Shown here: positions 25,007 through 32,817 of the stretch, one piece after another | How the letters are laid out: every line of letters starts with the position of its first letter | Numbering within the stretch: the first letter of the stretch is position 1 | Source of the DNA: Zoogloea sp041917255 | GTDB taxonomy: Bacteria > Pseudomonadota > Gammaproteobacteria > Burkholderiales > Rhodocyclaceae | Reading direction: 5' to 3' | Length of the DNA: 64,000 nucleotides | Assembly (NCBI GenBank): GCA_041917255.1 | Contig: JAYRYA010000003.1 | Coordinates: 1 to 64,000 of the forward strand | Translations under genes and position numbers: made by a program | Notes under the pieces: model-generated | The model's database searches: none | What the model saw: only the letters and a program-made list of their open reading frames with translations | What the model was told of the DNA's origin: nothing

Positions 25007-26410
25007 GTGTTCGCCCCCAAGATCGCCTTCATCGACGTTGAAACCACTGGCGCCAATCCGGTGGTCGACCGGGTCACCGAGATCGCGATCCTGCGCATCG
25101 AGGACGGCGTGCTGGTCGAGCGCTGGTCCAGCCTCGTCAATCCGGGCATGGCGATTCCGCCGACCATCCAGGGCTTCACCGGCATCACCGACGCGATGGT
25201 CGCCGATGCGCCGCCCTTTGCCGATCTCGCCGACGGGGTGCGGGCGCTGCTCGCCGATTGCGTGTTCGTGGCCCACAACGCGCGCTTCGACTACGGCTTC
25301 ATCAAGAACGAGTTCTCGCGCATCGGCGAACGCTTCGACGCGCCGGTGCTGTGCACCGTCAAGCTATCCCGCGCACTCTACCCCCAACACCATCGCCACG
25401 GGCTGGATGCGCTGATCGCCCGCCACAACCTCACCTGCGCGGCCCGCCACCGGGCGATGGGCGACACCGAGGCGCTGTTCCAGTTTGCCGGCATCGTCGC
25501 CGACGCGTTTCCGCCCGAGATCCTCGGCATCGCCATCGCCAAGGCCATGAAGGCCCCCAGCCGGCCGGTGGGGCTGCCCGAGGGCGTGCTCGAAGGCGTG
25601 CCCGAGGGCCCCGGGGTGTATCTCTTCTTCGGTGAGAACGAACTGCCCATCTACATCGGCAAGAGCGTCAGCCTGCGCTCCCGGGTGATGAGCCACTTTT
25701 CGTCCGACCATTCGAGCACCAAAGAGGCCAAGCTCGCCCAGCAGGTGCGCCGGGTGGAATGGTTGCCCACCGCGGGCGAGCTGGGCGCGCTGCTACTGGA
25801 GGCGCGCCTCGTCAAGGAACGCAAGCCCACCGAGAACCGCAAGCTGCGCGAGACCGAAGCCGTGTTCGGGCTGCGCTACGACCCGACGAAGAAGCGCGGC
25901 CCGGTGCTGGTGCGCGAAGCCCTCAACGGCGCCGACCCGGTCGGGTGGGACGCCGTCTACGGCGCCTTCCGCAGCAAGAAGGAAGCCGACAACGCCCTGC
26001 GCGAGCTGGCCCTGCTCTACAAGCTGTGCCCCCGCCGCATCGGCACCGAGCCGTGGGGCGACGGCGCCTGCCTGGCCCACCAGATGAAGCGCTGCGCCGG
26101 CGTGTGCTGCGGCAAGGAAGCCCACGCGGAGCATGACGAGCGACTCCTCAAGGTGCTCGAGAGCCTGCGCATCCGCCGCTGGCCGTGGGATGGCCCGGTG
26201 GCGGTGCGCGAACACCACCCGGACACCGGCCGCAGCGCGGTGCATGTGGTGGATCGCTGGTGCCTGCTGGGCAGCGTCGAGGACGAAGGCGAGTTGGGTG
26301 CGCTGCTCGAAGCCCTGCCGCCGCGCCGCTTCGACCTCGACACCTACCGCATCCTCCAGCGCTGGCTGGACACCCCCGCCGGCCGCAGCGCGGTCACGCC
26401 CCTGGGCTGA
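25007..26410 (+). CDS. Fusion of a DEDDh 3'-5' exonuclease with a UvrC/Cho-like GIY-YIG nuclease
   Basis: About 467 residues from GTG 25007; GTG 24956 or an upstream start at 24869 would add residues with no family likeness. The N-terminal domain is a DnaQ-like exonuclease: IDVETTG (Asp10, Glu12), a VAHNARFDYGF motif II and HRAMGDTEAL motif III. A GIY-YIG domain begins near residue 200 (GVYLFFGENELPIYIGKS). The C-terminal part has the UvrC-like cysteine cluster KLCPRRIG...CLAHQMKRCAGVCCG. It likely nicks damaged or structured DNA and trims it; the pathway is not known. It lies alone after DUF3460. Confidence 0.85.
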   Translation: MFAPKIAFIDVETTGANPVVDRVTEIAILRIEDGVLVERWSSLVNPGMAIPPTIQGFTGITDAMVADAPPFADLADGVRALLADCVFVAHNARFDYGFIKNEFSRIGERFDAPVLCTVKLSRALYPQHHRHGLDALIARHNLTCAARHRAMGDTEALFQFAGIVADAFPPEILGIAIAKAMKAPSRPVGLPEGVLEGVPEGPGVYLFFGENELPIYIGKSVSLRSRVMSHFSSDHSSTKEAKLAQQVRRVEWLPTAGELGALLLEARLVKERKPTENRKLRETEAVFGLRYDPTKKRGPVLVREALNGADPVGWDAVYGAFRSKKEADNALRELALLYKLCPRRIGTEPWGDGACLAHQMKRCAGVCCGKEAHAEHDERLLKVLESLRIRRWPWDGPVAVREHHPDTGRSAVHVVDRWCLLGSVEDEGELGALLEALPPRRFDLDTYRILQRWLDTPAGRSAVTPLG

Positions 26411-26681
26411 TCCGTCCTCGTCGGCCATGCATTGCCGCTCGCGGGTATCCGCGGGCCCGTCGGGCGCGGCGCTGCCTTGCTCGGAGCGCACGCAGGGCTG
26501 CCCGGCTGATTCTGTCGGGCCGAAGCAAGAGTCGCCGGATGGGGGGTGACCATCCCGATGTCCCTCGCATGGGGCTTTGAGGCACACAGGTCCATTCCGC
26601 GAGTTTGTCGGTTGCTGCTTTTTGCAGCTCGGCTGGGACTCGGAGACCGAACCGTCCTGTCCTGGCGTCTCTCGGCTGGCT

Positions 26682-26765
26682 CTTCGGGATAGGACGGCCT
26701 ACCCCGGAGATACACGTGAGTCTCCCGGAGATGCTCGTGTCCCTCTCCGGGATACGCGAGCCGGG
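26682..26765. repeat. Minisatellite of four 21-bp imperfect repeats
   Basis: Unit starts are 26682, 26703, 26724 and 26745. A shared core is C-x-C-x-GG-GAT-x-C-x-CG-x-G. Units two and three start CCCGGAGAT and units one and four CTTCGGGAT or CTCCGGGAT. A weaker fifth unit may precede at 26661. Because 21 is a multiple of three, one plus-strand frame reads as heptapeptides (PGDTRES, PGDARVP, LRDTRAG), but no start or gene supports translation. Confidence 0.7.
26724..26751. terminator. Perfect 8-bp inverted repeat within the minisatellite
   Basis: CCCGGAGA at 26724-26731 pairs with TCTCCGGG at 26744-26751, loop of 12 nt. It lies between the ends of the convergent exonuclease/GIY-YIG gene and the RND pump gene, so it could end transcripts from either side, though neither side has a T-run. 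Confidence 0.4.
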
Positions 26766-26786
26766 GTCTGGCCGACGCGTGCGGCC

Positions 26787-29700
26787 CTATCGGGTGGCGG
26801 CGCGGCGTTCGCGCCAGCCTTCGAGCAGCGAATACACCGCCGGCACCACCACCAGGGTGAGCAGGGTGGAGCTGATCATGCCGCCGATCACCGCGATGGC
26901 CAGCGGCTGGTTGGTCTCGTTGCCGGCGCCAAAACCTGCCGCGGCCGGGGCGAGCGCCAGGATCACCGTCATGGACGTCATCAGCACCGGGCGCATCCGG
27001 ATCGGGCAGGCGTTGCGCAGGGCGGCGTCCACCTTGAGGCCGTCGGCGCGGCGCTGGTTGGTGAGGTCCACCAGCAGGATGGAGTTCTTGGCCACGAGGC
27101 CGATCAACAGCACCAGCCCGATCATCGAGTAGATGTTGAGGGTCTGCCCGGTGAGCCACAGGGCCGCCACGCCGCCGACGATGGCCAGCGGCTGGGCCAG
27201 CATCACGATGGCCGGCTGCAGGAAGCTGTTGAACTGGCTGGCGAGCACCATGTAGAGCAGCGTCATGGCCAGGGCGAAGGTGAAGCTCATGTATTTCTGG
27301 GTCTTGCCGAACTCTTCGGCCTGACCGATCAGCTTGACCTGGTAGCCGGTGGGCAGCAGCTCGGCGGCGGTGGCCTTGACCACCTCGACCGCCTCGCCCA
27401 GGGGCAGGCTCGGGGTGGCGAAGAAGGTGGCGGCGTACTGCAGGTCGAAGCGCCCGACGATGGCGGGGCCCAGGGCCTCGCGGAAGCCTGCCACGCTGTC
27501 CAGGCGCACCAGCTCGCCGGCCTTGTTGCGCAGGAAGATCTTGGAAAGATCGGCCGGCTGGGTGAAGGTGCCCTCCCTGGCCTTCACGCGGATGTCGTAG
27601 CGCTGGCCGTCGCCGGGCTCGTCGTTGTATTTGGCGATGTCCACCCCGCCGGTGAGCATGTTGATCGCCAGCGCCACGTCCTGGGTCGTGAGGCCGGCGT
27701 CGGCGATGCGCAGACGATCCGGCGCGAAGATGAGCTGGGGCAGGTCGAGCTGGAGGTCGGTGTCCATCCGCCCGATGCCGGGCAGGGCGGTGAGCTTCTT
27801 CTGCAGGGCCACGGCGTGGCGGCCAAGCTCCTGCAGGTTCTCGCCGGTGAGCACGAACTGCAGCGGCTCGCCCCGCTGGCCCTGGACCATCGGATAGGGC
27901 GCGGCGAACACCCGCGCGCCGGCGATCTGGGCGAACTCCTTGCGCAGCAGCGGGATGATGTCCTGTTGCTTGACCGTGCGCTCCTCCCGCGGGGCCATGC
28001 GCACCACCACCGTGCCCTGGTTCACCTGCCCGGCGGTGCCGAGGCCGATCAGGGCGAACTCGGAGCGCACCTCCGGGTGACGGTCGAGGATGGCCTCGAC
28101 CTCCTTCAGCTTGCTGTCGGTGTAGTCGATGCTCGAGCCCAGCGGCGTGCGCAGCGACACCAGAAAGCGCCCCTCGTCCTGCTCCGGCGCGAAGGCCTTG
28201 CCCACGTTGGCGAAGAAGAAGGCGCTCGACCCGACCACCGCCAGGGTCGCCACCAGCACCCACAGGCGGTGGGTGAGGGCGCCTTCCAGCAGGCGCACGT
28301 AGAGCGCGTCCAGGCCTGCGAAGACGCGGTCGAAGAAACGGTAGATCGGACCGTGCTGCTTCTCCACCTTGAGGTAGCGCGCGCACAGCATGGGCGTGAG
28401 GGTGAGCGAGACGAACAGCGACACCAGCACCCCGAAGGTGACCACCAGCGCAAAGCTGCGGAAGAACTGCCCGATGATCCCCGAGATGAAGGCCACCGGC
28501 GCGAAGATGCACACTAGGGACAAGGTGGCCGCCATCACCGCGAAGACCACCTCGTTGCTGCCATTGACGGCTGCCGAGACGGGGTCGGGGTCGAGCGCCT
28601 CCCGGTGGCGGAAGATGTTTTCGAGCACCACGATGGCGTCGTCCACCACCACCCCGATCAGCAGCAGCAGCGCAAGCATGGTGAGGGAGTTGAGGGTGAA
28701 GCCGGCGAAGTAGATCACCGCGATGGCGCCCAGCAGCGACACCGGGATCGCCAGCGAGATGATGAGGGTGGAGCGCACCGAGCGCAGGAAGACCCACACC
28801 ACCAGCGCGGCGAGCAGGGTGCCTTCGATCAGGTGCTCCTTGAGGGAATCGACGATCTCGAGGATGAACACCGCGTCGTTGGAGACGACGGAGAGCGTCA
28901 TGCCCGGCGGCAGCATGGGGCGCAGATCGCGGTCGAGGCGTTCCTGGGTGCGCTCGGTGATCGCCACGGTGTTGGCGTTGGCGATCTTCACCATGCCCAG
29001 GCCGATGGTGGTCTTGCCGTTGAAGCGGGCCAGCTGGCGGTTGTCCGTGAGGCCGTCCTCGATCTCGGCGATGTCGCCCAGGCGCACCGGCGCCTTCTCG
29101 CGCCAGGCCACCACGAGGGTCTTGAGTTCGTCCACCTGGTGGAATTCCAGATCCAGCTTGACCAGGCTTTCGGTGGTCTTGCCCACCACGAAACCGCCGG
29201 CCAGCTGCACATGCTCCTTGGCGAAGGCGTCGGTGATGTCCTGGGCGGTGATCTTGTGGGCGGCCATCCGATCGGGCAGCAGGTTGACCCGGATGGTGCG
29301 GTCGCGCCGCCCGCCGAGGCGCACCTCGCCCACGCCGTCGATGGTCTCGAGGCGCTTTTTGAGGGTGTTGATGGCGTACTGGTTGAGCTGCTGCTGGGTG
29401 CGGTCGCCCTGCAGCGCCAGCCACATCACCGGCTGGGCGTTGGTCTCGACCTTGGCCACCACCGGCGGGTCCACGTCCTTGGGCAGCCGGCGCAGCACCT
29501 GATTGACCTTGGACTGCACCTCGTTGAAGGCCACGTCCACCTTCTTCTCCAGCGAGAAGGTGATGTTGACGGTGGACACGCCCGGCGACGAGGTGGACTG
29601 CACGTGCTCGATGCCAGGCACGCTGTTGACCGCCGATTCGATGACGTTGGTGATGCTCGAATCCACGATGTCGGGGTTGGCGCCCTTGAGCGAGGTGGTG

Positions 29701-29840
29701 ATCGAGATCACCGGAAATTCGATGTACGGGTAGCGGTCCATGCCGACCCGTTGGTAGCCGATGATGCCGACGAGCACCAGCACGGCGCTCATCATCCACG
29801 CCAGCACGTGGCGCTTGACGGACAGCTCGGGCAGGGTCAT
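26787..29840 (-). CDS. RND efflux pump inner-membrane permease (HAE1-like)
   Basis: A 1017-residue RND pump subunit, full length for the AcrB/MexF type. It begins with MTLPELSVKRHVLAWMMSAV, a cytoplasmic stub and the first membrane helix. The proton-relay helix 4 carries GVVVDDAIVVLENIFRH with the paired aspartates, and the second half repeats the pattern around VLMTSMTVILAL and FGAGNETNQPLAIAVIGG. It expels drugs or other compounds using the proton gradient. The adaptor gene overlaps its start by four bases. No outer-membrane channel is encoded nearby, so a TolC-like partner must come from elsewhere. Confidence 0.94.
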   Translation of the reverse strand: MTLPELSVKRHVLAWMMSAVLVLVGIIGYQRVGMDRYPYIEFPVISITTSLKGANPDIVDSSITNVIESAVNSVPGIEHVQSTSSPGVSTVNITFSLEKKVDVAFNEVQSKVNQVLRRLPKDVDPPVVAKVETNAQPVMWLALQGDRTQQQLNQYAINTLKKRLETIDGVGEVRLGGRRDRTIRVNLLPDRMAAHKITAQDITDAFAKEHVQLAGGFVVGKTTESLVKLDLEFHQVDELKTLVVAWREKAPVRLGDIAEIEDGLTDNRQLARFNGKTTIGLGMVKIANANTVAITERTQERLDRDLRPMLPPGMTLSVVSNDAVFILEIVDSLKEHLIEGTLLAALVVWVFLRSVRSTLIISLAIPVSLLGAIAVIYFAGFTLNSLTMLALLLLIGVVVDDAIVVLENIFRHREALDPDPVSAAVNGSNEVVFAVMAATLSLVCIFAPVAFISGIIGQFFRSFALVVTFGVLVSLFVSLTLTPMLCARYLKVEKQHGPIYRFFDRVFAGLDALYVRLLEGALTHRLWVLVATLAVVGSSAFFFANVGKAFAPEQDEGRFLVSLRTPLGSSIDYTDSKLKEVEAILDRHPEVRSEFALIGLGTAGQVNQGTVVVRMAPREERTVKQQDIIPLLRKEFAQIAGARVFAAPYPMVQGQRGEPLQFVLTGENLQELGRHAVALQKKLTALPGIGRMDTDLQLDLPQLIFAPDRLRIADAGLTTQDVALAINMLTGGVDIAKYNDEPGDGQRYDIRVKAREGTFTQPADLSKIFLRNKAGELVRLDSVAGFREALGPAIVGRFDLQYAATFFATPSLPLGEAVEVVKATAAELLPTGYQVKLIGQAEEFGKTQKYMSFTFALAMTLLYMVLASQFNSFLQPAIVMLAQPLAIVGGVAALWLTGQTLNIYSMIGLVLLIGLVAKNSILLVDLTNQRRADGLKVDAALRNACPIRMRPVLMTSMTVILALAPAAAGFGAGNETNQPLAIAVIGGMISSTLLTLVVVPAVYSLLEGWRERRAATR

Positions 29841-30940
29841 GGCTTGGGCGCGGCGGGAGCGGTGGGCTGGGTCTTGATGTTGACGGCGGCACCGTCGGTG
29901 AGGAAGCCTGCGCCGTCCTCGACGATGGTCTCACCGCTGGCCAGACCCTTGACGATCTCGACGCGGCCGCCCTGCTTGACACCGGTTTCCACCACCCGCT
30001 GGCGGGCCTTGCCGTCAGCGATCACATAAACCACCTTGCCGGCCGGGCGCAGCACCACGCTCTGTTCGGGCACTACCACCGCGGCGGGCTTCGTGCCGGT
30101 GACGATGGCGGCGTTGACGGTGCCACCCGAGAGCATGGAGCCGTCGTTGTCGAGGCGCACCTGCACGTCGATGGCACGGGATAGGTCGTTGATGGTGGGC
30201 TTGACATCCTCCACCATGCCGGTGACGACCTTGCCGGGCTGATGGGGCAGGGCGAGGCGCACCGTCTGGCCGGGGCGGATGCGCCCGGCGGCGGACTCGG
30301 GAAACGGCAGGTGGGCGCGCAGCACCCGGTTGGAGACGAGCTTGAAGAGCGGATCGCCCACCTTCACGTAATCGCCCGGCGAGACGATCTGGGTTTCGAT
30401 GATGCCATCCACGGGCGCGACCACCTTGGTGCGGGCCAGGTTGCTGCGGCTGGCGCCGCTCCGTGCCTTGGCGGTGGCAAGCTGGGCGCGCAGGGCGTCG
30501 CGCTGGGCGAGGGCGTCATCGGCGCCGTTGCGGGAGATGAAGCCCTTGGCGACGAGATTCTGCTGGCGTTCGGCAAAGCGTTCGGCCTGGGCCACCAGGG
30601 ATTCGAGGCGGGTGATCTCGGCGGCGTCGGTCTGGCCCTGGATCTGGAAGTCGGTGGGGTCGAGCTCGGCCAGGCGCTGGCCCTTCTTCACGTGGTCGCC
30701 GCTGTGGGCAATGACTGCGGTGACGCGCCCGGCCACTTCGGCGCCGATCTTCGGGTCGATCAGCGCCTCCAGCGTGCCGAGGGTGTCTTCGGTCACGTCG
30801 AGCGCCACGCTGGCCGCCTTGAAGGCGGTGACCGGGGTGGCTGGCGGCCCGGCAGGCTTGCTGGCAGCAGGCGCCGGTTTTTCACCGCAGCCGGCGAGTC
30901 CGAGGGCGAGGAACAGGGCGATGCAGGAGACTGAACGCAT
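29837..30940 (-). CDS. RND efflux periplasmic adaptor (membrane fusion protein), lipoprotein
   Basis: A 367-residue HlyD/AcrA-type adaptor. The N-terminus is a lipoprotein signal with lipobox LGLAGC (Cys18), followed by a Pro/Ala linker. The lipoyl half IGAEVAGRVTAVIAHSGDHVKKGQ, a helical hairpin with LAQRDALRAQLATAKA, and VVAPVDGIIETQIVSPGDYV are present in order. It links the pump (four-base overlap downstream) with an outer-membrane channel. lysA ends 36 bp upstream on the same strand. No TetR or two-component regulator lies next to the pair. Confidence 0.93.
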   Translation of the reverse strand: MRSVSCIALFLALGLAGCGEKPAPAASKPAGPPATPVTAFKAASVALDVTEDTLGTLEALIDPKIGAEVAGRVTAVIAHSGDHVKKGQRLAELDPTDFQIQGQTDAAEITRLESLVAQAERFAERQQNLVAKGFISRNGADDALAQRDALRAQLATAKARSGASRSNLARTKVVAPVDGIIETQIVSPGDYVKVGDPLFKLVSNRVLRAHLPFPESAAGRIRPGQTVRLALPHQPGKVVTGMVEDVKPTINDLSRAIDVQVRLDNDGSMLSGGTVNAAIVTGTKPAAVVVPEQSVVLRPAGKVVYVIADGKARQRVVETGVKQGGRVEIVKGLASGETIVEDGAGFLTDGAAVNIKTQPTAPAAPKP

Positions 30941-30976
30941 GGTCGGTGACGTCGGACTCGCCGGCGGTGAGCGGGA

Positions 30977-32239
30977 TCAGGGCAGCGGGCGTTCGCCCTT
31001 CAGCAGGTGCTCGAGGGTTTCCCGCTCGCGGATGACGTGGATCTCGTTGCCATCCACCAGCACCTCGGCGGCGCGGGGGCGGGTGTTGTAGTTGGAGCTC
31101 ATCGTCATGCCGTAGGCCCCGGCCGAGAGGATCGCCAGCAGGTCGCCGGTATCCACTGACAGATCGCGGTCGTGGCCGAGGAAATCGCCGCTCTCGCAGA
31201 TCGGGCCGACCACTTCGTAGCGGGTGGTGGGCACATTGCGCGGGGCGACGGCGACGATCTCGTGGTAGGCGTCGTACAGCGCCGGGCGGGCGAGGTCGTT
31301 CATTGCCGCGTCGATGATCGCGAAGTTCTTCTCGACGCCGGGTTTGAGGTATTCGATGCGCGTGAGCAGCAGGCCGGCGTTGCCCACCAGCGAGCGGCCC
31401 GGCTCGAAGCACAGGGCTTCGTCGCGGCCTTCGAAGCGGGCCAGCAGCGGAGCGAGATATTCGGTGGGGGTGGGGGGCTCTTCGTCGCGGTAGCGGATGC
31501 CGAGGCCGCCGCCCAGGTCGATGTGGTCGAGCTTGATGCTCTCGCTGGCAAGCTGATCGACGAGGCCGAGGATCTTGTCGGCGGCTTCGGCCATCGGCGC
31601 CGGGTCGAGGAGCTGGGAGCCGATGTGGCAGTCGATACCGGAGATCTCGATGTTCGGCAGCTTGCTGGCCTTGCGGTACAGATCGAGCGCCTCGGTGAAG
31701 GCCACGCCGAACTTGTTGCTGCGCAGGCCGGTCGAGATGTACGGGTGGGTGTTGGGATTGACGTCGGGATTGACGCGGAAGGCGATCGGCGCACGCTTGC
31801 CCATGCTGGCGGCCACTTCGGCGAGCCGATCGAGCTCGGCGGCGGACTCGACGTTGAAGCAGCCGATGCCGGATTCGAGCGCGTAGCGCATCTCGTCGCG
31901 GGTCTTGCCGACGCCCGAGAAGATCACCTTGCCGGCGTCGCCACCGGCGGCCAGCACGCGGGCGAGTTCGCCGCCCGAGACGATGTCGAAACCGGCGCCC
32001 AGCTTGGCAAAGACGGACAGGATGCCGAGGCTGGAGTTGGCCTTGACCGCATAGCACACCAGCGATTTGCGGAGGCCGAGCGCCTGCTGGTAGGCATTGA
32101 AGGCGGCGGTGAGGGCAGCGCGGGAATAAACGTAGGTCGGCGTGCCGAACCGGGCGGCGATGTCTGCGAGGGCGACCCCTTCAAGGGTCAGGCCAGCGGG
32201 GCCGGCGGCAAGCGTCGGCACGGGCAGGGCGAGCGTCAT
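30977..32239 (-). CDS. lysA: Diaminopimelate decarboxylase
   Basis: A 420-residue PLP enzyme making lysine from meso-diaminopimelate. The PLP lysine is Lys66 in CYAVKANSS. GIDCHIGSQL and DLGGGLGIRY are phosphate-binding loops, and the C-terminal catalytic GPICESGDFLGHDR and GAYGMTMSSNYN are intact. It overlaps the lptM start-to-stop junction by four bases, the lptM-lysA arrangement seen in many proteobacteria (dapF instead of lysA in E. coli). Confidence 0.97.
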   Translation of the reverse strand: MTLALPVPTLAAGPAGLTLEGVALADIAARFGTPTYVYSRAALTAAFNAYQQALGLRKSLVCYAVKANSSLGILSVFAKLGAGFDIVSGGELARVLAAGGDAGKVIFSGVGKTRDEMRYALESGIGCFNVESAAELDRLAEVAASMGKRAPIAFRVNPDVNPNTHPYISTGLRSNKFGVAFTEALDLYRKASKLPNIEISGIDCHIGSQLLDPAPMAEAADKILGLVDQLASESIKLDHIDLGGGLGIRYRDEEPPTPTEYLAPLLARFEGRDEALCFEPGRSLVGNAGLLLTRIEYLKPGVEKNFAIIDAAMNDLARPALYDAYHEIVAVAPRNVPTTRYEVVGPICESGDFLGHDRDLSVDTGDLLAILSAGAYGMTMSSNYNTRPRAAEVLVDGNEIHVIRERETLEHLLKGERPLP

Positions 32240-32433
32240 TGGGCAGAGTCCTGGGATGCGGGTTTGTTATGATCGGCGCCCGGTGCCGGCGTGGCGGCCG
32301 GGGCGGGCGCGGGCTTAGGTGCAGGTTTGGCGGCCGGCTTGGGGGGCTGCGGGATATACAGCGGCCCCTTGATGCCGCATCCGCCCAGCACGATCAGGCC
32401 GCAGGCTGCGGCGGCAATGGCGATGGTTCGCAT
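32236..32433 (-). CDS. lptM: LPS-assembly lipoprotein LptM (YifL)
   Basis: A 65-residue lipoprotein. The signal ends in VLGGC (lipobox Cys19) and is followed by GIKGPLYIPQ, the short conserved motif of LptM. The rest is a Pro/Ala/Lys tail. LptM helps the LptD-LptE translocon mature by promoting correct disulfides in LptD. It heads the lptM-lysA unit and is divergent from cyaY (47 bp), a conserved neighbourhood. Confidence 0.9.
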   Translation of the reverse strand: MRTIAIAAAACGLIVLGGCGIKGPLYIPQPPKPAAKPAPKPAPAPAATPAPGADHNKPASQDSAQ

Positions 32434-32480
32434 GGATTCCGCGCAAAAGCAGGAATGTTAACAGATCAACGGAGACGGCG

Positions 32481-32801
32481 ATGAACGAAGCAGATTTCAA
32501 CGCACTGGCAGATGCCGAACTGGCCCGCCTGGAAGGCTTGCTGGACAAGTGCGACCTGGATTTCGATTACGAACTGAAGCCCGGCGGGATCGTCGAGCTG
32601 GAGTTTGAAAACGGCAGCAAGATCATCGTCAATCGCCACACCGCGGCGCGGGAGATCTGGCTGGCGGCGAAATCCGGTGGGTTCCACTTCCGGCCCGAGG
32701 GCGGGCGCTGGCTGGGGACGCGGGACGGGGCGGATTTTTATGCGGTGCTGTCCCGCTGCATGACGGAACAGGCTGGCGAGCCGGTCAGCCTGGCGGGCTG
32801 A
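32481..32801 (+). CDS. cyaY: Iron donor protein CyaY (bacterial frataxin)
   Basis: A 106-residue frataxin homologue. It has the acidic first helix (MNEADFNALADAELARLEG), the strand ELEFENGSKIIVNRH and the IWLAAKSGGFHF motif followed by WLGTRDG. CyaY binds iron and modulates IscS-driven Fe-S cluster assembly. It is divergent from lptM-lysA and convergent with ponA, whose stop is 17 bp away. Confidence 0.96.
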   Translation: MNEADFNALADAELARLEGLLDKCDLDFDYELKPGGIVELEFENGSKIIVNRHTAAREIWLAAKSGGFHFRPEGGRWLGTRDGADFYAVLSRCMTEQAGEPVSLAG

Positions 32802-32817
32802 CCGGGCTTCGCGGGAA

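Larger units (their letters stand above)
26411..26786. other. 376-bp intergenic stretch between convergent genes
   Basis: No gene is supportable here. The first half is ordinary GC-rich sequence with no visible motif. The second half (26661-26786) carries a minisatellite of 21-bp imperfect repeats, listed separately. Frames on both strands cross it, but none has a recognised start, domain or family. Confidence 0.6.

Noticed and set aside
26682..26765. CRISPR-like array
   Set aside because: The 21-bp units follow each other without spacers and are imperfect. No cas gene is present.
26344..29982. Long minus-strand frame (about 1212 codons) overlapping the RND pump gene in another frame
   Set aside because: The product is Arg/Pro/Gly/His-rich without family features, while the RND permease in the neighbouring frame is complete and conserved.
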